Source of the DNA: Ampullaceana balthica
Taxonomy: Eukaryota; Mollusca; Gastropoda; Lymnaeidae
Direction: 5' to 3'
DNA length: 64,000 nt
NCBI GenBank assembly: GCA_944989445.1
Contig: CALYLW010000285.1
Coordinates: 1,149,299-1,213,298 of the forward strand
Part shown: positions 11,401 through 25,586 of the stretch, piece after piece
How positions within the stretch are numbered: position 1 is the stretch's first letter
Layout of the letters: each line of letters starts with the position of its first letter
Position numbers and translations under genes: made by a program
The notes under the pieces: generated by a model
The model's input: the letters and a program-made list of their open reading frames with translations, nothing else
Databases searched by the model: none
Told to the model about the DNA's origin: nothing

Positions 11401-14400
11401 CTGCGGACAGACGGAAAAAATCTTATGGTAAAATCATGGTCTGAACGTAGACGGTCATAACAAATAAATATCAAAACTTTCAACCAAGACAGGTGAGGAA
11501 ACAGACCAGTTTTCTAAAAATAACTGAATGTCTATATCGGCCAAATTCAAGGTAGGGAAATATTTAGTTTTTTTGTTTGTTTTTTTTTAAATAATTTTTT
11601 TTCTTCCAAATCGGACATTGAAATTGAATGAAGGAATATAAATTGAAATATTTAATTCGTTATGGAAACAGCTTTCTTGCATTTTAAAAAAGGGGGTTTT
11701 GGATTAATCCATTTCAAAATTAACAAACAGCTTGTCTAAAAATGGAATCTGATTAAGGGCAATTCAAGTGTGAGAAATTCTAGAAAAACACTTTTTATGA
11801 TGGGACAAATTTATTATACCTTGAAATCCTCCATGACGCCAAACTGCCTTGCAGTATTCACATAACTGTTTTTGTCTGTGTATTCCAGACGTACGGCCGT
11901 GTCGTTGGGTCGGGCACCGTTCAGGACGTCTGCGCTTGATACCAGCGGGGCACTGTAAACTTTGCTTGTAAACGTGGCGTTAAATTTCTCCTGCAGATGG
12001 GGGGCAAGGCAAGAGTTCTTTAACGATTGTGACAGTGTAAATAGACAGTGATTGATCATAAATATTGCTTTCATAGGAGATGTGTCACTACTTTGTATGA
12101 TCAGTGTTTGTTTTGAAACCTCTATAATAATGAGGTGTTTTATGCATGTTTTATCTTATCTTATCTATACAGACGCTCATTCTATGCAGAAGATAGTTGC
12201 GTCCACAGACCATGACAGATGATCTGTTGGCAAGTGATGCAGCGTTCACAGGCCACGGCTTTGTGGGTTCCACGCATTACCCAGCCGCCAAACTACATGT
12301 AGTGTTAGGTACCCATTCCGAGCGGGGTGACTCAGGGACGCCCTAGGCCCCGGGAACAAACCCTTGCCTTCACACGGATTCGAACCCGTGACCATCGGTA
12401 CGACGGTCCAGTGCGCTACTTGTTTTAACTATTAGGAAACCGTTATATCATTATTTAAATAAACTATAAGCATATCGCACAAAAAAAAGAGTACATTGAT
12501 AAAATGTTGAATGTTTCTTAATTATCTAACCAAAAAAAAAGTAATTAAACACCCACCCCACGCCCCCAAACAAAAATGAATGTGTTATTGACAAATATTG
12601 TGTCTATGCTTAATGTAACATCATTATCTTATTCAAGCTCTACATGTCTTTATGCAATCATAGAGGTGAGAAAATACACAATGACTAATTAAATGACCCA
12701 ATTTTTATCATCAAAAGGTATTAGTGCACATTAAACATAATTCATATTTAAAAGATTTCTACAATTTCCTTTATATGTTTAAGGCTACCACATGTAGATA
12801 TTGTGGTGAAATAATTTTAAAAAATAATTCTCACAAAAAAAACCCACTGTATTAGCAGCGGTCTTAAGAATAATGGCATTTATATCTGCATGGCTTTAAA
12901 TGTGTAACACTTATTTGATCCCAAGCCCCATATTAATATTGGTGATAAAAACTGTTCAATCCTACATTCATGTTAAATATTATTGATGGTAGCTTTACAA
13001 TCTTACATTCATGTTAATATTATTGATGGTAACTTTACCATCTTAAATTCATCTTGATGTTGGTGATGTTAACTTTACAATCTTACAATCATGCTCTCTA
13101 AAGGCCCTAGGTTAGTACCGGAGACATAAAAGTAAGTGCTACAATTAATCATGCCATGTTTGATCAAGACGACAGAACAAAGACATCACACACTGAGCTG
13201 GCACCCAATAGCACAAATCTCATGACATGCCTAGTAATCATTGGACACTTGGAACAAATGACAGTAAAATATTTTACAAATAGTAGCTTGTTAGTTCCTT
13301 GGAGTGTGATTTCATTGGATGAAACATGCAACACAATGCACTCAAACAAAGGGACAGTATTTTGAATACAGCAATCTCCATAATCTTCTTTAAAGTGTTA
13401 TCTCCCTTTCAGTTTGACATCCTAATAATTGGAGACTGTGCTCCATGATTAAGAATAATACAAACTTTAACACATCACATTGTCTTAGCCAGTCTATATT
13501 AACCTTTTCCAGATTCAGGGGGCCGTCCTATGATTTATTTGACTATCTTGCTCAAAACAAGAATAATTTTTTAAAGTCTCAAATTCGCCTACAAAATATT
13601 AAGAATTTACCTTATTCATATACCAAAAAAATGGACCTCTAGCTATATACATGTAACTTGAAAATATAAAATATCAACTATTAAAGGAAAAAAAAGGGGG
13701 GGGGGAGCTAATAAAGAAACATTCTCAATAATATTCTTTTTAAAGGTGATGTCTAGACAGTTTTTTAAAAAAATGCACTTTTCTCCAAAACTTTCCCTGA
13801 TGGAGAGACCCTGATATAAGGTGAAATGATGCACACCCTGATATAAGGTGAAATGATGCTGACCCTGATATAAGGTGACATGATGCACACCCTGATATAA
13901 GGTGAAATGATGCACACCCTGATATAAGGTGAAATGATGCACACCCTGATATAAGGTGAAATGATGCACACCCTGATATAAGGTGAAATGATGCACACCC
14001 TGATATAAGGTGAAATGATGCACACCCTGATATAAGGTGAAATGATGCATTAACGTGACACCTATGAATCAGAGGGGAAAGCGCATCCCATGTGGACAGA
14101 GACCACCTTGTAATGCTTATAATTGTAAATTTAGAAAATGATAAGGGATTTTATGACAGAGTTCAATATTAAACTTTTATGCGTTATCCAACATTACCCC
14201 CCCCCACCCTTTGTCCCGGCCATCGTGGTCCAAAAGAAGGTGGACCACATGATCAAAGGAGAGAAGTCAGATAATTACAATGTGACAGCTAATGCTTCAT
14301 CTGATATTGAAACCAACTTGAGGTTTATTTGGTTCTGTCCACCCAACAATCAATGTGACGTTTAAAATGAATGGTGTCAATCAATAGATCAATTAAAATT

Positions 14401-17400
14401 TGATGCCTGATGACAATCAATACTTGACAGGCTTTGTAGGGTAAGTAAATCTTACCACTCTTTCAACAAAACTTAAGGTGCAACATGACACAATCAGGGT
14501 GGGTATAGAAACCTCTGGATAGGTTGTAAAATGAATATTTCTTTACATTCAGAATATTACTGATGACCTGGCTATATGTTTGAAATGTAAATTCGGGGTA
14601 AGGAACAAAAATGATAGCTTCACTATTTCAAAATGCATATTTTTATCTCTATACATTGTTATTGGTGGCATTCATGACCATGGAAGAATTATGAAGACAC
14701 TACATTTATTCGGTGAACAACATTCACGATACATTTTGTGGGAGCACTACGTAAAACTTACATTTATCAGATGCACTGCACTAATTACACATTACAATTG
14801 TGGGTGGAATACAAAGATACAGGATTTATTGGACAAACTATTTACATTGTACATTTGTGGGTGAAAAACTTACATATTACATTTTTTGGATGAACTATTT
14901 ACATACATTTTACAATTTTGGGTGACATACTTACACATAGCATTTTGTAGATGAGCTGCTAACACATAACATTTCATGGAATAACTTCATACACATTTCA
15001 TTAGTGGATGAAAAACATTCGCAACACAATTGTGTGGGTGATTTACTTACACACTAAAAACAAGTGACAGCCTCATTTTCATTGACATTGCAAAAGCGCT
15101 TCCTTAATAGCAGGCTTCCAAACACTGCATTGTGGAGGCTAAAATTTATTTTAGAGTACAATTAACCCTAAGGTGTTCATAAAGCGATCGGTGTAAAGCT
15201 AGAACCGACTTTGGCTCCGGGAGAGCAAGAGCTGCTTCCTAGCAATCTAGGGCGGTGTGTTTTGCTAAAAGGCTCTAGGAGTAGAACTGAGTTACCCTAC
15301 CTTGTCCAGGTACGAGAGGTCCAGCTGTGAAAATGGCACAAACTCACTGTTTAGAATTATGTGCTGGAGATATTTGGCATAGAATGCCCCACTGTAGAAA
15401 TAACATAGTCATTACATAGCATGATAGAGGAACATCTTAGTGTAGCTTTTCATGTTCATTTAAAGGGCTTGTTTCTGGACCCAATTTGCTTTACATTTTT
15501 TTAGGCTTGAGTTTGGGGCGGGGGTGAGAATATATCAGTAGGGAAGAGAGGTGGGAGAGGGCTAAGGGATCTATGGATATCCTTGCTTTTAGATCATTCA
15601 GGAATTCAGGAAGAAATTAAAATACTGCATCTAAGGGACTGCATAAAAAAGTCATGTGTTCTAAATTAATCATTGAAAAAGATGTTTTAAGCTTTGAGAG
15701 GGAGAAAAATCAAATCTTTAACATATCATTTTCCACTATTTAGTAAAAAAAATAAAAAAGATTAATCATGTCATTTCCCTTTCCGTAATAATTGTCCACC
15801 CAATCTTTAACAAATGTTAATACATAAATATTTTTAAAGCATATGGAAACCTTTGCTGGTAGTGTCATATGCCAGATGTGTTTATTGTAGTAAATATTTG
15901 GATGGCTTAGGATTATTCAGCAAGTTATTCTTCATGAAGCGAGGTATTATCTTTTTTCAACAAAATTAAGCGTTTCCTCTTTGGTGTGTTAGTATTAAAA
16001 TCAACTAAAACTGAACAGCTTAAGTGAGCTTCCTAGAGGTGAGATGATATCTGGCCTCCCCTTGAACTGATGGGCTAGCAATACTTGACATGCTTACATT
16101 TCTACAACAGAATTTCTAAAGGTAAAAAAAAGGGGGGATGAATGAAATGAGACCTAACTACATTCATTCCATTAAGAATGAGGGGGTGGGGAGACATAAA
16201 AATATTATCTGTGTATGTACCTCTGTTTAATTTGAGAAAAACTGTGTTTTCTTTTTACCACCAAAACACAGGGACATCATAAAAATTAGTTCTATAAATA
16301 AATTTTTTTCTTCTGTGCATTCTATGGGGTGGCAAAAAGAAAAAAAAATTAATAATCTCGCATCATCTACTAGCAAACAACTCAATAAGTTATCATCATG
16401 TTGATGATAAAAAATGTTAGCATTACTTAACACGTGTCATATCCTGATTTTAAGTATGTTGATGATGATCTGTACTGCCGACAATAACAAGTGGTTATAC
16501 AAGGAAGTAACAAAGGTCATGCACATGATGCAGATCTATTCAATTAAGTAGTGTACACATGAAAGCACTGATCGGGCCATGCACAACAGGAACGCCATCC
16601 ATCTACTAGGCGTAAGGCCGCATTTTTACTCTAACCACCTCATTTTACACTTACTTGCTTACGCCCTTTTCACCAAACGTTTTGGTCCTGCATATTTCTG
16701 GACGTATACACTGCCGGCCTTTCCTCTGGTCTGAATGCCTCATCCAGTCATCCCAAAACCTACAAATATTATTGGTTAGGGCATGATAAAACCTTGATGG
16801 TGATTGGTTAGTGCATGATAAAACCTTGATGGTGATTGGTTAGCGCATGATAAAAACTTGATGGTGATTGGTTAGTGCATGATAAAACCTTAATGATTGG
16901 TTAGTGCGTGATAAAACCTTAATGATGATTGGTTAGCACATGATAAAACCTTAACAATGATTGGTTAGCGCATGATCATTGGTTAGTGCAAGATTAAATT
17001 ACATCAGAGGCAGAAAAAAACTTGGTATACGAAGGCTGAATCACTTAGGATGTCTCTTGTTTAGATTGTTCCAAGTTATAGTTCCTAAGAAAATATGGGT
17101 AAGAATAAATTCAGGTTATATCAGTGTTTCTCAATTAGTGGGGGGCGAAGCTCCGTAAAGCGGGGCTCGTTTGACCGTTGTGCAGAGGTGTACTTATAAC
17201 AAATTTTTAGACAAATGATACTATTTACAGTCGCAAAATGTTTTCTTTCTTGGGGGGGTGGGGGGGGGTGTGGGGCATGACAGAAAATAATTGAGAAACA
17301 CTGTGTTATATCAACACCAAATTTACCCAAGGGAGAGAATAACCTGGAAATAAAGGTTTGGGCAAATCATTTTATTATTTGGAATAAACTTTTTTTTGTA

Positions 17401-20400
17401 TTAGCCTTTCTTCATTTGTTCCCTAATCATGTGAAAATTTCTTAAAAAGACCCATGGATTTTGTTAACTGGACAAGTATGTGCAGCAAGAGGAATTTAAG
17501 GTCACTTAAACAGGTCTATAATTTCACAGACTCTTGAAGAGTATTAGGTACTTAGTGAAGTTAGTGGTTGTTATAGTTTTACGTCAACTCACGTTGCTGG
17601 CCATTTTGATCTGAGCTCCATCCAAAGTCTTTGATCCAACAACCAGCCGAGCCCTGGGAAAAAGTCTGTTCTGTACAGGAGACCTGTGGAAAACATGAAG
17701 AAAAAAGGTCGAAGGGATCAAACTTTTTACAACTCAGATTCAACTGTGATACTGGTTATTTTCCCTGACATTACCTGGCTGAACTGATATTATTGACCTT
17801 ACCTGACTGACCTGATATCTCCAACATTACGCGGCTGACCTGATATCTCTGACCTTACCTGACTGACCTGATATCTGGGACATTACCTGACTGACCTGAT
17901 ATCTGGGACATTACCTGACTGACCTGATATCTGGGACATTACCTGACTGACCTGATATTACTGACATTACCTGACTGACTTGATATTATTGACATTACCT
18001 GATTTCTCTAACATTACATGACTGACCTGATATCTCTGACTGTACCTGACTGACCTGATATCTCGGACATTACCTGACTGACCTGATATTACTGACATTA
18101 CCTTACTGACCTGATATCTCTATAACATTACATGACTGACCTGATAGCTCTGATATTACCTGGCTGACCTGATAAATTTAAAATTACCTGGCTCCCCTGA
18201 GATCTTCCCTTCCATGCCATTGTCATTCCAGGCAGATATGCACCACAGAGTTGAGTCGTTCTTTAACAAGGGGTACACAGCAGAAAAATATTCATAAAAG
18301 TCAGGGGCTATCTCGAGGTCATCTGCAATGACACAGAGTTCAAATGATTGCACAATAACATAATAATAATAATAATAATAAATTGATTATTTATATAGCG
18401 CTGTATCCCAGTAAGGAACTGGGCTCACAGCGCTTTACATGAAAGAAATAACATACCTATAAGTATTAAATTAACTTTCATATCATAACAAACACAAAAA
18501 TTACAGTACATTATACATAAGCTACGTTAATCATTTACAAGAAATGTTGTTTCATTAATTTTGAAAATAAATTTTGAAAAGATGTGTCTTAAAAGTAAGT
18601 GCAGTCTTGAAGGACTTGGTTGTTTGAATACTACGTATGTGTAATGGTAGAGAATTCCATTGTTTGGCTGCACAAAAAGAGAACGACATGGCAGTCAACA
18701 CATGTTGAAAGCTGTAAATATACATTTTTATATTATAGTGAAAAGTGTGCAGCAGATGTCATGACGATTCTGAGCAACTGATAATAATTATTTTAAAATT
18801 ATGTTTCATCTTTCTCTGTGCTTTCATAAAATAATGCATATAATATGATATTCTAAGACTACAATATATATATGTTAAAGGAAGTAATTCATTGGAACTT
18901 TTAAGTCAATGACAGCGAATCATTTGGCAGGCATTCCAGCTAGATTTCATAGTTAATAAATAAATAATTCCACGACAATGTAGAAAATAACAGATATAAA
19001 ATCAATTCAGCCAACTAATGAAACAAGCAAAAATCAATAACTAATGAATAACTCAAACTAAGGAAGAAAAAAAAAGTGGTAAAGCAATAACTGGATCAGT
19101 AAGAAATCAATAATACCTTGTCTCCCCCTTGCCCTTGCTGAGCCACTATACATAGAGCTATTGTTGAAATAACAAACAGTTTTGATGATGTTTAACATTG
19201 ATCTCAAAGTGGTAGAATTAAACCCCATATCTGTTATAAAAAAATATATGATTCTCAAGAGAGAAAAAACTAGATAGTCGAAAGAGAGGCAGTGTGAGAA
19301 ATGGTCTAATCATGGTCTAAAAATATTGGGTGGGCCAAGTTGGTAACACAAATTTGATTCATTCGATACCCTTAACTTAAATAAGGCCATGAACCCTGGG
19401 TCTCTTCATATCTCTGTACCCTTCCCTTTTTAATTTTTCCAGACCAATGTCTAACTTCCAAATGGGCGACAGTGTAGTGAGTAAATTTCAATAAATTTGT
19501 GCAGATTGGTAATGAAAAGCATATGAAATTATTTATATTATATATTAGTTTTTAGTTGTAGCCGAGTGGTGGCTATAGTTGGAATGTTATTGTTGATTAT
19601 ATCTTGCTATATTGCAGCACACACACAAAACTTGACAGTTTTATTTAATAAGTAGATAACACACAGGTAGTGCGGACTATAGTTGTGTTTATTAGAGTAA
19701 TTTCTATCCTAAGGCTGACACAGTTAAACCACTAAAGTAAATAACTAAATCAGGAAGCACAGTATACAATTTTATAACAGTCCCTAAGCTATGCCCTACT
19801 CTACCACTAAGTTCGGTACACCTCATCAGGCACTGGATCACTCGCTCTCCAGGCGCTGTGTGACTCTCTCTTCCTTGTCTCCCACAGACATCCCCTTATA
19901 TTGGTAGTCAGAGGAATGTGGGTGACATTGGAGATCATCCTATGGCTCAAGTCGTAAAAACTCATTCAATTCATGTTTTTCCCTGGCCACTATAAAATAA
20001 TGTTGGCATTCCCTGTTCCCTTGTCCCGTCTGGACGCACTGCCCCATGATGTCTCCGACCTTGACCGCAATTGTTGGTACTTAAACTTGAGCTTTTGTTC
20101 AGCGCTAACGCGACCAGCTATCGCCGCATTCCAATGGTCAACCATCCACTCGGCAGGGTGCGGGACTGATGCGATATGGTCAGAGAGAATGGAGGGGGGA
20201 TGGAGAGGGGATGGGGAGGGAGGGGGGTAGTGCCTGGTTTCTGTGGCGGACGCGGCCACATAATGAAATTATTTTAAGGACAACAGATTTTTTTTCAAAA
20301 TCGCAATGTTATTTAGTACTAAAAAAAATTAACAAACTTAAAAAAAAGAAGAGTTATTAAACAGTTGCCATATTGTTGGTTTCAGTTGATTTTTTGGGTG

Positions 20401-23400
20401 GGCCAAATACATTGTGGCCCATAAGCTCTAAAAATTGGGTGGGCCCTGGCCCAGCTGGCCCACCCTGTGGCGCCCCCCATGGGTCTAATCTAAGACTCTG
20501 AACACAGAGTGAAATTTCTGTTTTTATTTCCTGTGGATTTCAAGAGTTATTTTTAAGTGTAATATGGGAGAGGAAGAAAAATAGATGTTCATGGGAGAGA
20601 ATACTAAATAAATTGTTATGAATAAATTCTGACTTTGTCCTATGAAATTCAATATTGACTTTAAATAGGAATATTTGGGGAAAAATACAAGCTATTGACC
20701 CCTTATACCAGATTTGAACCAAATATTTATTATTATTATTATTATTATGTAAACACTGAAGAAAGAGCAATTATATTTCATAATATCAAGTAGTGGTGTT
20801 TCATTTCCAAGTGGAAATTTTAAACAAAACAGGACAAATAAGATAAAAAAGCTACATCTACTAAATCTTAATGACCCCACAACACAAGTGTTTCCCAAGT
20901 GAATAGAATGGCACCCACCTTCGACGATTATGACAGCTGAGAAGTTAAAGACCACAAACATCTGCTCCAGGGCCCACTTGTAGTGCCTGGACACCTTGTA
21001 GTAGTTGACCAGCTTGGTATGAGCCGGGGGCACGGGGATATCACCGAGATCTGGTTGCTGGGAATGGGAGGGTCAGGTTAGAAATCAGTCCCATTGTTTA
21101 CCTACAAGTACATGTGAACTGTTCACACTGGGTGATCTACCCAAACACATTGTGATTCTTGTACTTTCAATGTATTTATTTTCTGGTGTGCTTTTGGGGT
21201 TTTTAAAAAAAAATTTAATCAATTAATTTTTAAAAAAACCAACGCTTTTGCACAGAAATAATTATTTTAAAAAAAAATTTAAAATCATATATTACAATAG
21301 ATAGTGTGAGCCTTTGATAACAGTTTATTTTTCTGTAATTCAATTATTAAAAGATATTGATTGTTTTTTGACAAGTGGCCTTACTTCAACGTGTAATATT
21401 GATCCCCTGAACCCACTGTTAATCTCTTATATCAGCCCCTTGAACATAAGTTTTCAATAAGTTTCATTTAGATCAGTGCTACTCAAGCTAGTATGGTGGA
21501 CCGGCAGGAATTTTTCCATTACTCCAGGGACTGGTGCACTATTTTACCTGTACTGATGTGGTAGCCAAATGTAATTTATGTTATATTATTTATTTCATTT
21601 TATGTGCTTATTTAAATTTTTTTAAAACATATTTAAGTACAATTGTACACCCGTCAAAAATGACGGAAGTTTTCAGCTGAAATCTATTTGTTTTATAAAA
21701 AATGCACTTTTTAGGGCGCCTATGGCACCGACCTTTTTCAAAAGCCCAACTAACTTGTCCTTGTTTGATAAATACGAAATATTAAACTTTCTGAAATGTA
21801 CACAAAGTATTTTATAAAATAGGGGTTGCGTTGCAGGGCGCCTACGGCGCCCCGCTTGTTTTTTTATTTTTATAATTAACCATCATCAAATCCTCTTTTT
21901 ACATTGATCCTTTTTCCAAAATTAAAATATGAGCGAAAACAATGACGCAATATTATATTTTTTTACAGCGCATTTTTAATTTGCACACCTTTTGATGCAT
22001 TGGTGCAGTAATTTGGTTTTCCCCGCTTTCTAAAATTAGTAGCGTCAGGACAGACTGACTTGCGTGACAATTGCAAATTATATAGTTTTATTAATTATAT
22101 TAAGTATTATTAATAGTTGCAAATGGAGAATTATAATTATATTTTCTGTCCTGTCTTGATAACTTCTGCAGACCGGCGGCAGATGGCCTGCGGACCATCA
22201 CTTTGAGTAGCACTGTTTCAGATCACATGGGCTCACTTTGATATGTGTAATATTATGCGGTTGAACATAAGTCGCTATGACATCAGCTGTCTCCTGGTGT
22301 CCACAGTCTTGACTCACAACAATGGGAAACCTGGCAGGTGTGGACCTGTACCTGAAACACAAGAGCACAGATTAAATAAGCCAGGCAACAAGGGAAATTT
22401 GATTGATTTGAACAGGTGGCCATTTTAAAAATAGTATTTTAAATTTAAAATTTTTTTATCAATTACATGTACAAGGAAAGTTCTTGAATCAATAATCTCC
22501 TATCATAACTTAAGGAAAGTTCTTGAATCAATAATCTCCTATCATAACTTATGGAAAGTTCTTGAATCAATAATCCTCTATCATAACTTAAGGAAAGTTC
22601 TTGAATCAATAATCTCCTATCATAACTTATGGAAAGTTCTTGAATCAATAATCCTCTATCATAACTTAAGGAAAGTTCTTGAATCAATAATCCTCTATCA
22701 TAACTTAAGGAAAGTTCTTGAATCAATAATCCCCTATCATAACTTAAGGAAAGTTCTTGAATCAATAATCCCCTATCATAACTTAAGTGCATTGCAAAGT
22801 TGACGAAACAAGCAAACTATGGCCTACTGTATTAACTTGTCCAACGCTCTATTGACCGTCACCCTGTTGCAGGCCATGACTAGGACTGGGAGGTAATTTT
22901 CTCTGTTTCCCTTGGGGATATGGGGGAACGGATCTGTTGTGATGGCAGAGATTAGATGAAAAGATTAATGACAGATGGGGGAACGGATATGTTGTGATGG
23001 CAGAGATTAGAAGAAAATATGAATGACAGATGGGGGAACGGATCTGTTTGTGATGGCAGAGATTAGATGAAAAGATGAATGACAGATGGGGGAACGGATC
23101 TGTTGTGATGGCAGAGATTAGATGAAAAAGATGAATGACAGATGGGGGAACGGATCTGTTGTGATGGCAGAGATTAGAGGAAAAAGATGAATGACAGATG
23201 GGGGAAGGGATCTGTTGTGATGGCAGAGATTAGATGAAAAGATGAATGACAGATGGGGGAACGGATCTGTTGTGATGGCAGAGATTAGATGAAAAGATGA
23301 ATGACAGGTGGCGACTGGATATAATGGTGACTATGAAGCACCAAAGATTAATGTCTGTAACTGTTAGTTGATGTTAAATGCTTCCTCACAGCAATATGAA

Positions 23401-24865
23401 TCATGGCTCCTAACAAGCTGTAGTCTGTAGTTACTTGAAAAATTTCCACTATCCATAATTAAGTAAAGGAATATTAAGTAGTGACACCGTTAAGATTTAA
23501 AGCAAAGACAAGCTAAAATGACTAATTAAAATTTTTTTTTAAATGTGGACCATACAATACATATTAAGTTAATTTTAACTGATCTTATCAGGAAATAAAT
23601 AAAAGAAGTAACCATCAAAGCCAAAGCTGATCAATTAGTTAAAGTAAATCAGATTTTAAAAGTAGTTTTTAAAAGTCCATTTCCTTAATTTCTAATTCCT
23701 TGTTGGTTTTCAGTCATGTTAAGAAAATCAGTGAATTTATTTTTAGTATTGGTACTTCACTGGGATTGTTTTATTTATTAAAGGAGATTTGATCCACAAG
23801 CTGTTGCCACATTGTCAGTCGATAGAAAGGATATTAAAATTATACAGGTTTTTTTTTACAGCTAAATCATTTTGTTGATGTTTTTTTTTAAAAGAAATCA
23901 ATAGAGCATCATTAAAATATAAAAAAAGAATAATAAAATAGTTGATCAATTTCAAAGTCATTAGCTCAGATTGCAAGCAAGATAATTACTCTTGTCCCCA
24001 TGGGTATTGATGATTTAAAAATCCGACATACAAACCGGTCACATACCAGTAACTCTATACCAGACAAATTCACCTGTATATGAGTAATTGTTTTATCTAA
24101 ACCTGATCAAAGACTTAAGAGATATGCTTTCCCAATAGCTTATTTTTTATGTGTCTAGCATAGATGTAAATGTGTAACAATTTGTTTTTTGGACTTAATA
24201 TAATTTGTAGCTCTATATATAACAAATATATTATATAAGAAATTTGGTCATGGTATTGTAGCAGACAGTCAAAGAGTTTAAATGAATTGAAAAGCATTAA
24301 ATTATATCATCATATCATTATATCATCTAAGATTAAAAGCTGTTTCATTTATTCATCTTTTTGGATACTAAAAATTTACGAAAGGGCTTAAACAGGGTAG
24401 GCATATTTTTCTAGCTGTTCTGTAAAGAAACTGGACAGCAGTGCGACTGTTACACATTTAAAGAATACCACAACATTATTTGTGTTTTAGGAACATTTAA
24501 TGTAATGTATGGAGAAGCAAGGGCTCACTAGTAAAAAAAAGGTGAACTACTAAAAAAAATCCAACTCACTATGCCGGCATCAGATAAGAACAATTTTTTT
24601 TTAAAGAAGTAGAACTCAAAAAAAAAGGGGGGGAATTTATAATCAACGTTACAGTGCTTTAGAGTTAGAGAGGATCACAAGTCAGCACATAGTTGCACAT
24701 ACTTGCACGTTGTAATCTTTCAAGTAGATCCTGGTTTTCTTCCATCTCTTTGTGCAACTTCTTCTCTAGTACATCTAGCCTCAGAGACAATTCTTTCTCC
24801 TGGTTTGTACTCTGGCAATATATCAAATATCCAAACATTAATTTATGTTTAAAAAAAAATTAAAC

Positions 24866-24904
<39 letters not shown>

Positions 24905-25496
24905 GCCTAGTGGTGGCTATGTTGTTAGTTGAAGTAAGACTAACTGTTCCGCTAATAAAACAAATAACACAATTCAGGTAAGTAGAGGACTATAGCTGTA
25001 TATAATGTTTATTGAATTCTAGCTAAGCTAACATGACACAGTGTACAAGTATAATTAAGCTACTCATCCCTAACCGCTACGCTCTACATGACTCTAACTT
25101 AGGCGCCGGGTGACTCTCTCTCTCTACCTAGGCTCCGGGTGACTCTCTCTGGCTAACATTTTCCTGCCCTTATATTGTCCCCGTTGCTTATCCTGTATTT
25201 AACCCTAACATTTCTGGCTGGCCCCAGACACGTCTTCCCACAAAGTGATAAATGACCACGCCAGTTTCTGATTGGTTAAAAGTTACTTAGTTTATGCTAT
25301 TCTACAAACTTTCCCCCTAAGTTATTTAGGTCGCTGAAATACAATATTTGTTTCTACCCCGACTGAGACCCTGGGTCACTCAAAGGACAACTCTCCCCCA
25401 CCCCTTGTGAATTTCCGCCATCCTGTATATCTCTGTGACACTTCGAGTTATTCCACTGCTCTACCTACCATTGTTACTGATGAGGGCAATGCGTTG

Positions 25497-25586
<90 letters not shown>

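Noticed and set aside
12360..12419. tRNA gene
   Set aside because: Good B box but no complete cloverleaf or acceptor stem, and the body matches a second dispersed copy; it is a SINE head.
13643..14050. Histidine-rich repeated minus frame
   Set aside because: 27-bp array in MGAT1 intron 9.
18357..18430. Structural RNA from the 'tatatagcgctgta...acagcgctttacat' stem
   Set aside because: It is the 3' UTR of the truncated LINE, a common repeat form.
20160..20232. Coding frame in the G-rich stretch
   Set aside because: Simple G/GA-rich sequence in MGAT1 intron 5, open on both strands by composition.
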